Below are positions 1 to 6,360 of a stretch of DNA of 6,875 nt, piece after piece. The position numbers and the translations under genes were made by a program. Where the stretch lies: positions 1-6,875 of the forward strand of contig PRDV01000075.1 of the NCBI GenBank assembly GCA_003174035.1. Direction: 5' to 3'. Within the stretch, counting starts at the first letter, position 1. Each line of letters opens with the position of its first letter. Under the pieces are notes generated by a model. The model was not told the DNA's origin. It searched no databases and saw only the letters and a list, made by a program, of their open reading frames with translations. Source of the stretch: Candidatus Babelota bacterium. GTDB lineage: Bacteria; Babelota; Babeliae; Babelales; Babelaceae.

Positions 1-3000
1 AAATTATTGATGAGCATGGGCATTTTATACGCACTACTCAAGAAGGTAATCATACTGTATCAAAAGCTACCTGCACAGTAACTCAAACAGCAGCTCCTTT
101 CTGCCATGAGCTTTATTTCAAGGCTCTTCCTGAACTGCCAGGCATTGAAGAGGCAGTTGGCCTGTTTACCAGAGCATTACTAGGATCAGGTGCACCTCAT
201 ACTGAAGTTGTACGAATTAATGATCAGCCCGTTCTTATTTCGCAGGGTATCCAAGGGAACACCCTTTCACACGTTTTAAAAACGAACCCCGCACTTCTTA
301 ACGATCTGGATCATGAAAGTCTTTGCGGTCTTATGCTCATAGCGATGCTCATTAATCCCGAGGATGGTAAGCCTGATAACTACATTTTTGAACCCCACCC
401 CCATAAGGCAGGAGCCTATAGGCTTGTAGGTATTGATAATGATCATGCCTTTGTGCCTGCATTCGTACGAGAAAAGCCTCACGGAAAAAGTGTTCTTAAA
501 AAACCGGCCCCCATTGTTCAAGTAAAAACGATACTCTACTGTTTAAATCAAATGAATCAGCCAATTAATACAAAAACAAGATCGTTGTTTGTCAATCTTG
601 ATATACCTTCATTCCTCGGTACCTGGCTCTCAAAATTAGAAGAGCTTAATACAGCTTATAGCAAGCTCTTTACTCCTCAAGAATGTCTTTCATTATTCGA
701 AAAAAATAGTTGCTTTATTGGTATGCCTTTTCAACCGGGCGCAATTGCTCACCTCTACGAGAAATTCATTCAATTGAAGGATATATTGACTAAATTTCCG
801 AGTATCAGCCCCATTGATATACTTCATAAATTAGAACCTTTACTTGCTAAACGGTATCATGCTACGCTCATGCAGGATATACCGGTACTTGATCGCTTTA
901 CACTCGTCGATGCCCCCTTTTATAGTACTGAACGGGCCGGATCACTTACAACCGTAACTCGCAGCGGCGATATCCTGCATTCTCTTGCAATCCCCCTACA
1001 AGAGAATATCTTTGAGCTCATTCGTAAAGGAAAAGACTACGGTCCTATGAGCGCCAAAAACGAATTGGCTCGGATAAGTGAGGATCTACAAGATAAAACT
1101 ATTGCTCAGCTTCTCGCTCAGTTCATGACGCAGATAAAACACAAAGAATTAGAACCCAACATCAATAATTACTTAAAAGGGATTGATTGGAGCAGGTTGG
1201 CACCTAGTGAAGTTACAGCACTCCTCAATTTCCTTAAAGATAAAAGGATCTATGAGCTGGTTATCAAAAACTGTGCTCAAATACATGATGATTGGATCAA
1301 AGCAATTGACGTACGCTCTATTCGAAAAGTTGATCTCCGCGGATGCCATAATATAACCAATGAGAGCATCGTTCATTTAGCACATAATGCACTGGAACTT
1401 GAAGAGCTCAATTTGGCTGGCATGCATGGCATTAAACAGTTAGGAAATTTCAGTCTTTTTAGAGCCGATCAGCCATTACCATTACATCAACTAAGAATAC
1501 TCAATGTAGAAGGTTGTACAAATTTAACAAAAATACTCATACAAGCACCTAAGCTTGAGTATTTTAATGCAACACATTGCAAGCTTCTAACCAATTTAAT
1601 ATCGGTGCTCGCAAGCAAAAATTTACAAAAAATAGAATGTGAGCCTGAAACCCACGTTAGTTTAGGAGAATGCTATCAAAATGGACAAGGAGTAGAGAAG
1701 GATTTTAAAAAGGCACTCTACTGGTACCAAAAAGCTGCTATCCAGGGATATGCTTTAACTGAAAAATTGCTCCGTGAGATAAAACAGCCTAAGCTTCTTG
1801 CTACACACAAGGAAAGTGAAAAAGTCACACAAGCGGGCGGAAGCCCCGATGGTAAATTCTTCGTTACTGGCGGATCTGCACATTATTTTAAACTCTGGGA
1901 TATGTCGGGAAAACTTACTGCTACGCTCAATCATAATAATGTCCGTTATCCTACGTGGAGGCCGGACAGCAAATGTCTCATTACCGTTGGCAAAAAAACT
2001 GCCAAACTCTGGGATACAAAGGGTAGCCTTATTACAAGCCTTGAACTTCTTGAAGACAAGCGTCAGCAGGTAGCCTTTAGCCCTGATAGTAAATATATCC
2101 TCATCCTTACACTCGCTGGTGACGCTCCTGCAAAGCTCTGGGATCACGCTGGTAAACTAATTACTTCGATTAAGAACAATGGTTCACATTGGGTTGCAGG
2201 TTATGAACCTGAAGCGTATTGGAGCCCAGATAGTAAATCCTTCTTCATCAAAAATCCCGATGATTCAAGCGTCAAAGTCTGGGATACATCGGGTAAGCTA
2301 ATTGCTCATTTACAAAATGTAATCAGTTATGTGAAGCCCGAGTGGAGTCCCGACGGTAAACATCTCCTTCTTGCTAAGGACCAAACGTTCGTTTTCGATT
2401 CCTCATTTAAACTCAAAACAACCCTCGCAAGTGCTGTTTCATTGAAGCAAGGAGCCTGGAGCCCCGATAGCAACTCTATCCTTACTCAAGAGGGAAGGAA
2501 AGTAAAACAGTGGGATATTTCTGGCAAACTCCACTGGACAGTAGACGATGCGGTGAATCCTGTCTGGAGCCCTGATGGCAACATAATCCTTACGATGGGT
2601 GACAAAGGAGTTGCTCAACTTTGGCATACCTCCGGCATACTCCTTGCTACTCTCAATCATAACGACTCAATAGAAGAAGCAGTCTGGAGTCCTGATGGCC
2701 GATTTATTTTTACGATTAGCAAAGATAGCAACAATACAAAAATCTGGCATAATTCTGGAATTCTCTTAGGTACTGTTAACCGTACATTCGAAACTTTTCA
2801 AATCAAAGAAGGAAGACAAGGGCTTATTGCTGCATGGCGTGGTCAAAAGAAAATCGAACTCTGGGATTACTCAGGCAAACTACGCTGCACCTTCACTAAT
2901 GATAATCCAGTTACAGGCTTTTGTTGGATCAATGATCAAAATTTTCTAGTACTTGCCGATACTTCGGTGTCGCTCTACGACGTTCAGGCAACTTTCTTGA

Positions 3001-3014
3001 ATCAGGACAAATAA
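1..3014 (+). CDS. Giant multidomain protein, 5' truncated: kinase-like domain, LRR, Sel1 repeat, WD40-type propeller
   Basis: The frame starting at base 3 is open from the left edge to TAA at 3012-3014, giving 1,003 visible residues; the ATG at 333 lies inside a domain and is not the start. Visible residues 1-155 look like a kinase fold: a candidate ATP lysine K40 in YFK, a helix with E49/E50, a hinge-like strand near 79-88, a catalytic-loop motif D121-GKPD-N126 like the D-x-KPEN of eukaryotic kinases, and D145-N-D147 where DFG would be. Residues about 170-415 are probably helical and not recognised. Residues 416-548 carry cysteine-type leucine-rich repeats with L-x-GC-x-NIT/NLT signatures. 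Residues 551-587 form one Sel1 repeat (LGECYQNGQGV, KALYWYQKAA). Residues 614-1003 form about ten WD40-like blades. It may be a host-directed effector in an intracellular bacterium; this is inferred from architecture only. Kinase activity is unproven. Start, signal sequence and promoter lie outside the window. Confidence 0.9.
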   Translation, partial: IIDEHGHFIRTTQEGNHTVSKATCTVTQTAAPFCHELYFKALPELPGIEEAVGLFTRALLGSGAPHTEVVRINDQPVLISQGIQGNTLSHVLKTNPALLNDLDHESLCGLMLIAMLINPEDGKPDNYIFEPHPHKAGAYRLVGIDNDHAFVPAFVREKPHGKSVLKKPAPIVQVKTILYCLNQMNQPINTKTRSLFVNLDIPSFLGTWLSKLEELNTAYSKLFTPQECLSLFEKNSCFIGMPFQPGAIAHLYEKFIQLKDILTKFPSISPIDILHKLEPLLAKRYHATLMQDIPVLDRFTLVDAPFYSTERAGSLTTVTRSGDILHSLAIPLQENIFELIRKGKDYGPMSAKNELARISEDLQDKTIAQLLAQFMTQIKHKELEPNINNYLKGIDWSRLAPSEVTALLNFLKDKRIYELVIKNCAQIHDDWIKAIDVRSIRKVDLRGCHNITNESIVHLAHNALELEELNLAGMHGIKQLGNFSLFRADQPLPLHQLRILNVEGCTNLTKILIQAPKLEYFNATHCKLLTNLISVLASKNLQKIECEPETHVSLGECYQNGQGVEKDFKKALYWYQKAAIQGYALTEKLLREIKQPKLLATHKESEKVTQAGGSPDGKFFVTGGSAHYFKLWDMSGKLTATLNHNNVRYPTWRPDSKCLITVGKKTAKLWDTKGSLITSLELLEDKRQQVAFSPDSKYILILTLAGDAPAKLWDHAGKLITSIKNNGSHWVAGYEPEAYWSPDSKSFFIKNPDDSSVKVWDTSGKLIAHLQNVISYVKPEWSPDGKHLLLAKDQTFVFDSSFKLKTTLASAVSLKQGAWSPDSNSILTQEGRKVKQWDISGKLHWTVDDAVNPVWSPDGNIILTMGDKGVAQLWHTSGILLATLNHNDSIEEAVWSPDGRFIFTISKDSNNTKIWHNSGILLGTVNRTFETFQIKEGRQGLIAAWRGQKKIELWDYSGKLRCTFTNDNPVTGFCWINDQNFLVLADTSVSLYDVQATFLNQDK
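1842..3011 (+). repeat. About ten WD40-like propeller repeats inside the multidomain gene
   Basis: Ten degenerate units begin near 1842, 1959, 2079, 2223, 2346, 2460, 2568, 2688, 2805 and 2928, with spacings of 36 to 48 codons. The unit pattern is W-S-P-D-G/S-x-x-hydrophobic, then K-L-W-D-x-S-G-K-L, then a threonine/leucine-rich strand. At DNA level the WSPD and LWD codons recur almost unchanged, mostly as ctctgggat or tggagccc variants. Unit 5 has VFD instead of WD, unit 9 has lost the SPD motif, and unit 10 (VSLYDV) is degenerate. Ten units exceed a standard seven-blade propeller, so an extended fold, two partial propellers or decayed end units are possible. Confidence 0.8.
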
Positions 3015-3026
3015 CAACCTTACTCT

Positions 3027-3083
3027 TATAGATCGCACCCATTTTGCCACAAAATTGGGCAGAAATTTTGCTACGGATCTATA
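3027..3083. terminator. Nested inverted repeat after the multidomain gene, possible terminator or structured 3' end
   Basis: The outer arms TATAGATC (3027-3034) and GATCTATA (3076-3083) are perfectly complementary over 8 bp. Inside them, CCCATTTTG (3038-3046) pairs with CAAAATTGGG (3050-3059) with a single bulged T and a 3-base loop. The sequence continues AAATTTTTGC, a short T run on the plus strand. It begins 13 bases after the stop codon of the multidomain gene, in the convergent spacer, so it fits a 3'-end or termination structure. The split outer and inner stems are not classical for an intrinsic terminator. Confidence 0.4.
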
Positions 3084-3209
3084 TAAATTTTTGCGAGCAT
3101 GAAATTATGTTTGCAAGCATTCTTGATTATCAACCCCGTGAAGTGGCAAGCATTCTTAATGCACTGTGATGAGCAATCAAATTCATACCTTTGATCTTGA
3201 GCGCAGGCT

Positions 3210-4841
3210 TCAGACAAAAGCCTTCACCAGCATCCAAAGCGAATTGGCCGCAAACACCCCTGACCAAAAAGGATAATAATCCTCCTTTTCTCGTACAAGA
3301 TAAGTAGACAGTCCTCCCAATACAAGCATTATTGAAAGCTCCGGTGCCATTAAAATACCACCAAGCAAAAGCGTAGCATTAACTTTAAGTACCTTCAGAA
3401 TATACCCAAATACAAAGCCAAGTACCAAAGCAATAAGATCAAAGGTCTTTACATTAATAAGTAAAGCACGCCCCCCTGCTCGTGCAGCAGCTAACGCGCC
3501 GGGCTGATCTCCAATACCAAAATGATTGATAAACAACCAAGAAACAAATCCTACGCATATACAGCTTACCAGCAATCCCAGCCACTGGTAACGAGCTATG
3601 GTCGATCGTTCAATCGAAGCTAACTGCGCCATCTTTCTGCCAAAAAGTGCATCGCAAGCAACACCTCCCGCTATTTCTACATAAGCTGCCACAAAGGTAA
3701 CCTGCAGTGGGGTATACCCAAAAATCATCATACCTGGAACCATAACAAACGTTGCAAACCGTCCCAAGGGAGCTAAGCCTATTTTCCCCGCAATAAGCAG
3801 CATCTGATAGGTACAAATGAGCGTAAAGACAAGGAGATAGAGTTGGGCAAGAAAGGGGAATTTAAAGTACATAAGAATGAGCACGTTAAGAATCAACATG
3901 CCGGCTATGAGCACCCAAGAACTTGAACCTTCAAGCACTGCTGCTTGATCTCGTTTACCTGATGAGTATTGTTGCCATATCGAGCGAATAACTTTAGGTA
4001 AATCCAGGAAACCTATAAGAGCACCATATACAACCATGCCACTACAAAAAGCAATGGTAAAATCAGAAAGTGAAAGCGGCAGTACATGACTATACACATA
4101 GGAGCTTACTGAAGGAAATACTTTGTATAATGGCTCAATAACAAAAACTCTCGCAAGCACCCCAAGCAAAAGAGGAAGTGCAATAACATGGCCGGTCACA
4201 AATCCGATAGCCCAAAACATCGGAAGCATATCCGTAGCAAGCGCAATCTGCGGTAAGGTAGTAAATTGCAAAGGAATTTTTGGAAGGAGCATCAACGGTC
4301 GAGCTAACAAAGGAATAAAAATCCGCATTGCCAAAAAACCCAACGTCCCTAAAAACCCTGCCGCTAATGCATAGGCCTTAGCCATGCTATCTGCGGCTGC
4401 TATCATTTTATAAACTAATTCGCCTATAGGAAACGGTAACTGCTGTTGTATAATCAGCCCTTTTTCAAAAAGATGGGCGACAACAAGGCCAAAGGATCCT
4501 GCTGAAAAAGCTAGCATAGTCAAATTAAGCGCAAACTGTAACGGGTGGGCCATAAGGTCGCAAAAAGCTGGGTTATCAATAAAAAATAACGTCGGGAAAG
4601 AAAAACCACATGCCGTTGCCAAAATACCCCCGATGCCTCCGGCGGCAGTGGTTAAGCCCAAGGCTTTCATCTTACCGCTCTCTGTATAAAAACGGTTTAA
4701 AAGGTAAAAGATAAGCATACCGCTTAGTACAAGCGTGGTTTCGATCCAAGGCCCAATAGGCGTTGCCATGGCTATATACGTCATAATAGCAGTAGAAAAA
4801 AAAGAAAGTAGGACTGCGATACCGATAGTGAAAAATAACAT
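3210..4841 (-). CDS. OPT-family-like oligopeptide/metal-chelate transporter
   Basis: This is a 543-residue, very hydrophobic protein with about 14 or more predicted membrane segments. It is probably a proton-coupled inner-membrane importer of oligopeptides or metal chelates, as known for the OPT superfamily. Family-like signatures are LPFPIGE (residues 135-141), matching the LPFPEG-type motif; GMVVYGALIGFLDLPKVIRS (about 268-287), like the conserved glycine segment leading to LP-x-I-x-RS; CDALFGRKMAQL (about 396-407), like the segment with a basic RK before AQL; and a C-terminal SGVFAANSLW resembling the family's final helix. OPT proteins are usually above 600 residues, so this one is short. 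I chose ATG at 4841 because a GAGG ribosome-binding site (4850-4847) sits 5 bases upstream; a GTG at 4856 in the same frame gives 548 residues but has no such site. The gene stands alone, convergent with the multidomain gene. The substrate cannot be told from sequence, and a remote OPT-like family is the alternative. Confidence 0.7.
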   Translation of the reverse strand: MLFFTIGIAVLLSFFSTAIMTYIAMATPIGPWIETTLVLSGMLIFYLLNRFYTESGKMKALGLTTAAGGIGGILATACGFSFPTLFFIDNPAFCDLMAHPLQFALNLTMLAFSAGSFGLVVAHLFEKGLIIQQQLPFPIGELVYKMIAAADSMAKAYALAAGFLGTLGFLAMRIFIPLLARPLMLLPKIPLQFTTLPQIALATDMLPMFWAIGFVTGHVIALPLLLGVLARVFVIEPLYKVFPSVSSYVYSHVLPLSLSDFTIAFCSGMVVYGALIGFLDLPKVIRSIWQQYSSGKRDQAAVLEGSSSWVLIAGMLILNVLILMYFKFPFLAQLYLLVFTLICTYQMLLIAGKIGLAPLGRFATFVMVPGMMIFGYTPLQVTFVAAYVEIAGGVACDALFGRKMAQLASIERSTIARYQWLGLLVSCICVGFVSWLFINHFGIGDQPGALAAARAGGRALLINVKTFDLIALVLGFVFGYILKVLKVNATLLLGGILMAPELSIMLVLGGLSTYLVREKEDYYPFWSGVFAANSLWMLVKAFV

Positions 4842-4846
4842 AAGCA

Positions 4847-4850
4847 CCTC
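4847..4850 (-). promoter_or_regulatory. Ribosome-binding site deciding the transporter start
   Basis: On the minus strand the bases read GAGG followed by TGCTT and then ATG at 4841, a normal 5-base spacing. The upstream in-frame GTG codons at 4856 and 4847 lack a comparable purine-rich site at the right distance. This favours the ATG start. Confidence 0.6.
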
Positions 4851-4967
4851 ATGCACTTAAATCTAAACGAGGGCAAAAAAAAGTAAAGATGGAGCATTAC
4901 CTATTAAGCGCTATCATATGAATTGTTCAATATTTTTTATTAAGTTGAAATTATTTTTGAAAAATTA

Positions 4968-4997
4968 TTGCTTTTGAAATTCCTAATATGACATAAT
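4968..4997 (+). promoter_or_regulatory. Sigma70-like promoter for the Cys/Pro-rich gene
   Basis: A -35 candidate TTGCTT (4968-4973) and a -10 candidate CATAAT (4992-4997) are separated by 18 bases, in very AT-rich DNA. Transcription would begin near 5003-5006, leaving a leader of about 60 bases before the ATG at 5065. The match is reasonable but AT-rich DNA gives such matches easily. Confidence 0.45.
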
Positions 4998-5004
4998 GAA
5001 AATG

Positions 5005-5018
5005 TATAAGCGCTTATA
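5005..5018. promoter_or_regulatory. Perfect 14-bp palindrome, candidate operator
   Basis: TATAAGCGCTTATA is a perfect inverted repeat with a central CG, the shape bound by many dimeric repressors (LacI-type operators have a similar core). It lies just downstream of the predicted -10 and overlaps the likely start of transcription of the Cys/Pro-rich gene, a position where binding would block transcription. The related core AAGCGCT recurs 102 bases upstream (4906-4912), but without the outer arms. No regulator gene is in the window. Confidence 0.4.
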
Positions 5019-5064
5019 GTAAGTACAACATTAATACAAACCATCTTTTTCAAAAGGAGAAAAT

Positions 5065-5469
5065 ATGAAAAGGATATTATTCGCATCAATAGTTACATTG
5101 CTTAGCACCGGGCTTACAGAAGCTTGGTTCGGCAGAGGAAATTGTGGATCAAGCTGTGCTCCACGTTGCGCTCGCGTTGTTCGTCAACAACAAGATTGCC
5201 CTCCAAAATGCTGCAAAACCATTCAAGTTCCACAAACAATAATGGTTGACAAGGTAATTGAAGTTCCTGCTATCAAGGAAGTGACCCCACGACCTGATAT
5301 CATTACCTACCAATGCAATGCTCCAATAGAGGTAAGAACTCCACAACCTCCAATAGTAACTCCTCAACCTGATATCATCAGCTACAAGGAAGTTCCACCT
5401 ACAATGATACGTACTCCGCAAGCACCTTGCGTAAGATGGTATTGCCCAGATGACTGCGATCAAAGATAA
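5065..5469 (+). CDS. Secreted Cys/Pro-rich protein with two 25-residue tandem repeats
   Basis: This encodes 134 residues of unknown function. A short basic N-terminus and a hydrophobic stretch ending TEA give a likely Sec signal peptide cleaved after A20. The mature part has ten cysteines (27, 31, 35, 45, 49, 50, 84, 122, 127, 131), six clustered at the N-terminal end and three at the C-terminal end. Between them lie two tandem units of exactly 25 residues, 74-98 and 99-123, identical at 14 positions and built on TP-x-PDII-x-Y and RTPQ-x-P. The proline- and valine-rich middle suggests an extended, disulfide-crosslinked envelope or surface protein, loosely like chlamydial cysteine-rich proteins; that parallel is inference. 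The start is firm: AAAAGGAGA (5052-5060) is a strong ribosome-binding site 5 bases before ATG. The gene is monocistronic, with its own promoter and a clear terminator. Confidence 0.85.
   Translation: MKRILFASIVTLLSTGLTEAWFGRGNCGSSCAPRCARVVRQQQDCPPKCCKTIQVPQTIMVDKVIEVPAIKEVTPRPDIITYQCNAPIEVRTPQPPIVTPQPDIISYKEVPPTMIRTPQAPCVRWYCPDDCDQR
5284..5433 (+). repeat. Two in-frame 75-base tandem repeats
   Basis: Units 5284-5358 and 5359-5433 abut exactly and each encode 25 residues, with 14 of 25 identical. The strongest DNA identity is around CCTGATATCAT and ACTCC(A/G)CAA, while the middle of each unit has diverged. This suggests an old internal duplication rather than a recent slippage event. Confidence 0.75.
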
Positions 5470-5513
5470 TATTTGAAACAGTTAATCTTCACGAGCGAAA
5501 TTCTCTATATCCT

Positions 5514-5559
5514 AAATTCCCTAACTTATGTACCATTAAGTTAGGGAATTTCCTTTTTT
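5514..5559 (+). terminator. Strong intrinsic terminator after the Cys/Pro-rich gene
   Basis: AAATTCCCTAACTTA (5514-5528) pairs without mismatch with TAAGTTAGGGAATTT (5537-5551), a 15-bp stem with an 8-base loop TGTACCAT. It is followed by CC and six T (5554-5559). It lies 45 bases after the stop codon and should separate this gene from the Nudix gene downstream. Confidence 0.9.
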
Positions 5560-5569
5560 CCAAACACAT

Positions 5570-5586
5570 TGTCCGGACATCGTCCG
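5570..5586. promoter_or_regulatory. GTCCGG palindrome plus half-site upstream of the Nudix gene
   Basis: TGTCCGGACA (5570-5579) is a perfect 10-bp palindrome, followed at 5582-5586 by a further GTCCG half-site. It is GC-rich inside an AT-rich gap and sits 25 bases before the Nudix ATG, so it could be an operator. No convincing -35/-10 pair is visible between the terminator and the Nudix gene. Confidence 0.25.
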
Positions 5587-5603
5587 AATAGTAGGTAAGC
5601 GTT

Positions 5604-6071
5604 ATGAGCACAACAGCCTTACATCACGGTATCTACGGTATCATACTTAATAATGATCAAATACTGCTCGTACTTAAATCACGCGGGCCTTATACCGGCA
5701 TGTGGGATCTTCCTGGCGGAGCGCCACTCAAAAACCAAGCAGTATCTGGACAATTAGATGGCGGATCACGCAGCGAATCTGAAGCACAAACATTATACCG
5801 GGAAATATACGAAGAAACTGGCATTCGTGTGCTTACCGCTCACTGCCTAAGCAAGCTGGCCGTCACGCTTAAGCTTGAAAGTGGATTATTTCACCATACG
5901 GGTGTGCTGTATAGCATTGATACCTATGAGACATCTGATGCGAATATGAGTGTTGAAAAAGAAGACGTACATCGAGCTCAATGGTTTAAACTAAGCTCTA
6001 TGTCTAAAATAAAGCTTAGCCCCTTTGCACAACAAGCGGTAGAACTCGTACTAAAAAAGAAGAAAGATTAA
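5604..6071 (+). CDS. Nudix hydrolase with an interrupted Nudix box
   Basis: The product is 155 residues, a typical single-domain Nudix size. The family hydrolyses nucleoside diphosphates linked to another group (damaged nucleotides, sugar nucleotides, dinucleotide polyphosphates) using divalent metal. The N-terminal strand is YGIILNNDQILLVLKSRG, and GMWDLPGG (32-39) precedes the box. The metal-binding core REIYEETGI (66-74) is intact, with E67, E70 and E71. A C-terminal AQWFKLSS matches the usual family ending. The usual G-x5-E spacing at the start of the box is not kept: 19 residues separate G38 from E58, an insertion of about 14 (roughly 40-54, rich in Q, G and S). The substrate is unknown. 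The start ATG is preceded by a weak AGG (5593-5595), 8 bases away. The end overlaps the convergent Cys-rich gene by 4 bases. Confidence 0.9.
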   Translation: MSTTALHHGIYGIILNNDQILLVLKSRGPYTGMWDLPGGAPLKNQAVSGQLDGGSRSESEAQTLYREIYEETGIRVLTAHCLSKLAVTLKLESGLFHHTGVLYSIDTYETSDANMSVEKEDVHRAQWFKLSSMSKIKLSPFAQQAVELVLKKKKD

Positions 6072-6337
6072 TCTTCAAATTGACCGGACCAACCACCATC
6101 CCTTTGACAAGTGGCTTCACAGGAGATCTCGTGGGATTTAAATGAGTGCATCTTGGTTGAACAGATGCAATCAACCCCCGATGCGTTCTTTTCCATAGTA
6201 CCCGCCAGGGTACCGCAAATACCACAGTCGGGAGTTCGCGTCATACCATTATTGCATTTGCACCCTACTTCTTTTGAAGCAAAGCTGTTTGCAGATAGGG
6301 AAAGAGCAATACATGCTCCTAGTAGAATTTTATACAT
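6068..6337 (-). CDS. Small secreted cysteine-rich protein, function unknown
   Basis: This encodes 89 residues with a likely Sec signal peptide: MYK, then a hydrophobic stretch to about A20/S21 (NSFAS). A cysteine at position 9 looks lipobox-like (LLGAC), but it sits within the hydrophobic core and too near the N-terminus, so a lipoprotein is unlikely. The mature part of about 68 residues has eight cysteines in paired spacings: C26-x-C28, C38-x2-C41, C57-x-C59 and C73-x3-C77. This suggests four disulfides or a metal site in the periplasm or outside the cell. I do not recognise a family. The start is supported by AAGGA about 7 bases upstream of ATG and by a strong promoter with a short leader. 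The stop codon overlaps that of the Nudix gene on the other strand. The HIT gene lies 113 bases upstream on the same strand. Confidence 0.8.
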   Translation of the reverse strand: MYKILLGACIALSLSANSFASKEVGCKCNNGMTRTPDCGICGTLAGTMEKNASGVDCICSTKMHSFKSHEISCEATCQRDGGWSGQFED

Positions 6338-6360
6338 AGCCTCTTCCTTATAAGAAAAAG

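Larger units (their letters stand above)
4842..5064. other. AT-rich divergent intergenic region
   Basis: This is the control region shared by the minus-strand transporter and the plus-strand Cys/Pro-rich gene. No gene is seen. It holds a plus-strand promoter candidate, a perfect 14-bp palindrome at 5005-5018, and a partial copy of the same core (AAGCGCT at 4906-4912). On the minus strand a possible -35 for the transporter is TTGAAC (complement of 4924-4929), but no convincing -10 follows at the right distance. Confidence 0.6.

Noticed and set aside
333..335. ATG at 333 as the start of the large plus-strand gene
   Set aside because: The same frame is open for 110 more codons to the left edge and encodes the front part of the kinase-like domain, so this ATG is internal.
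1755..2147. Minus-strand frame of 130 codons inside the propeller region
   Set aside because: It is antisense to a repeat-rich coding region, has no recognisable domain, and is explained by codon bias of the sense gene.
4842..4856. GTG at 4856 (or 4847) as the transporter start
   Set aside because: Neither has a ribosome-binding site at proper distance, whereas the ATG at 4841 has GAGG 5 bases upstream.
5149..5463. Minus-strand frame of 104 codons opposite the Cys/Pro-rich gene
   Set aside because: The sense strand has signal peptide, ribosome-binding site, promoter and terminator; the antisense frame has none.
6068..6337. Lipoprotein reading of the small Cys-rich protein (LLGAC at residues 5-9)
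   Set aside because: Only eight residues precede the cysteine and the hydrophobic core continues after it, which fits a normal signal peptide better.
6111..6353. Plus-strand frame opposite the 89-residue Cys-rich gene
   Set aside because: No ribosome-binding site or domain; the minus-strand gene has a signal peptide and a near-consensus promoter.
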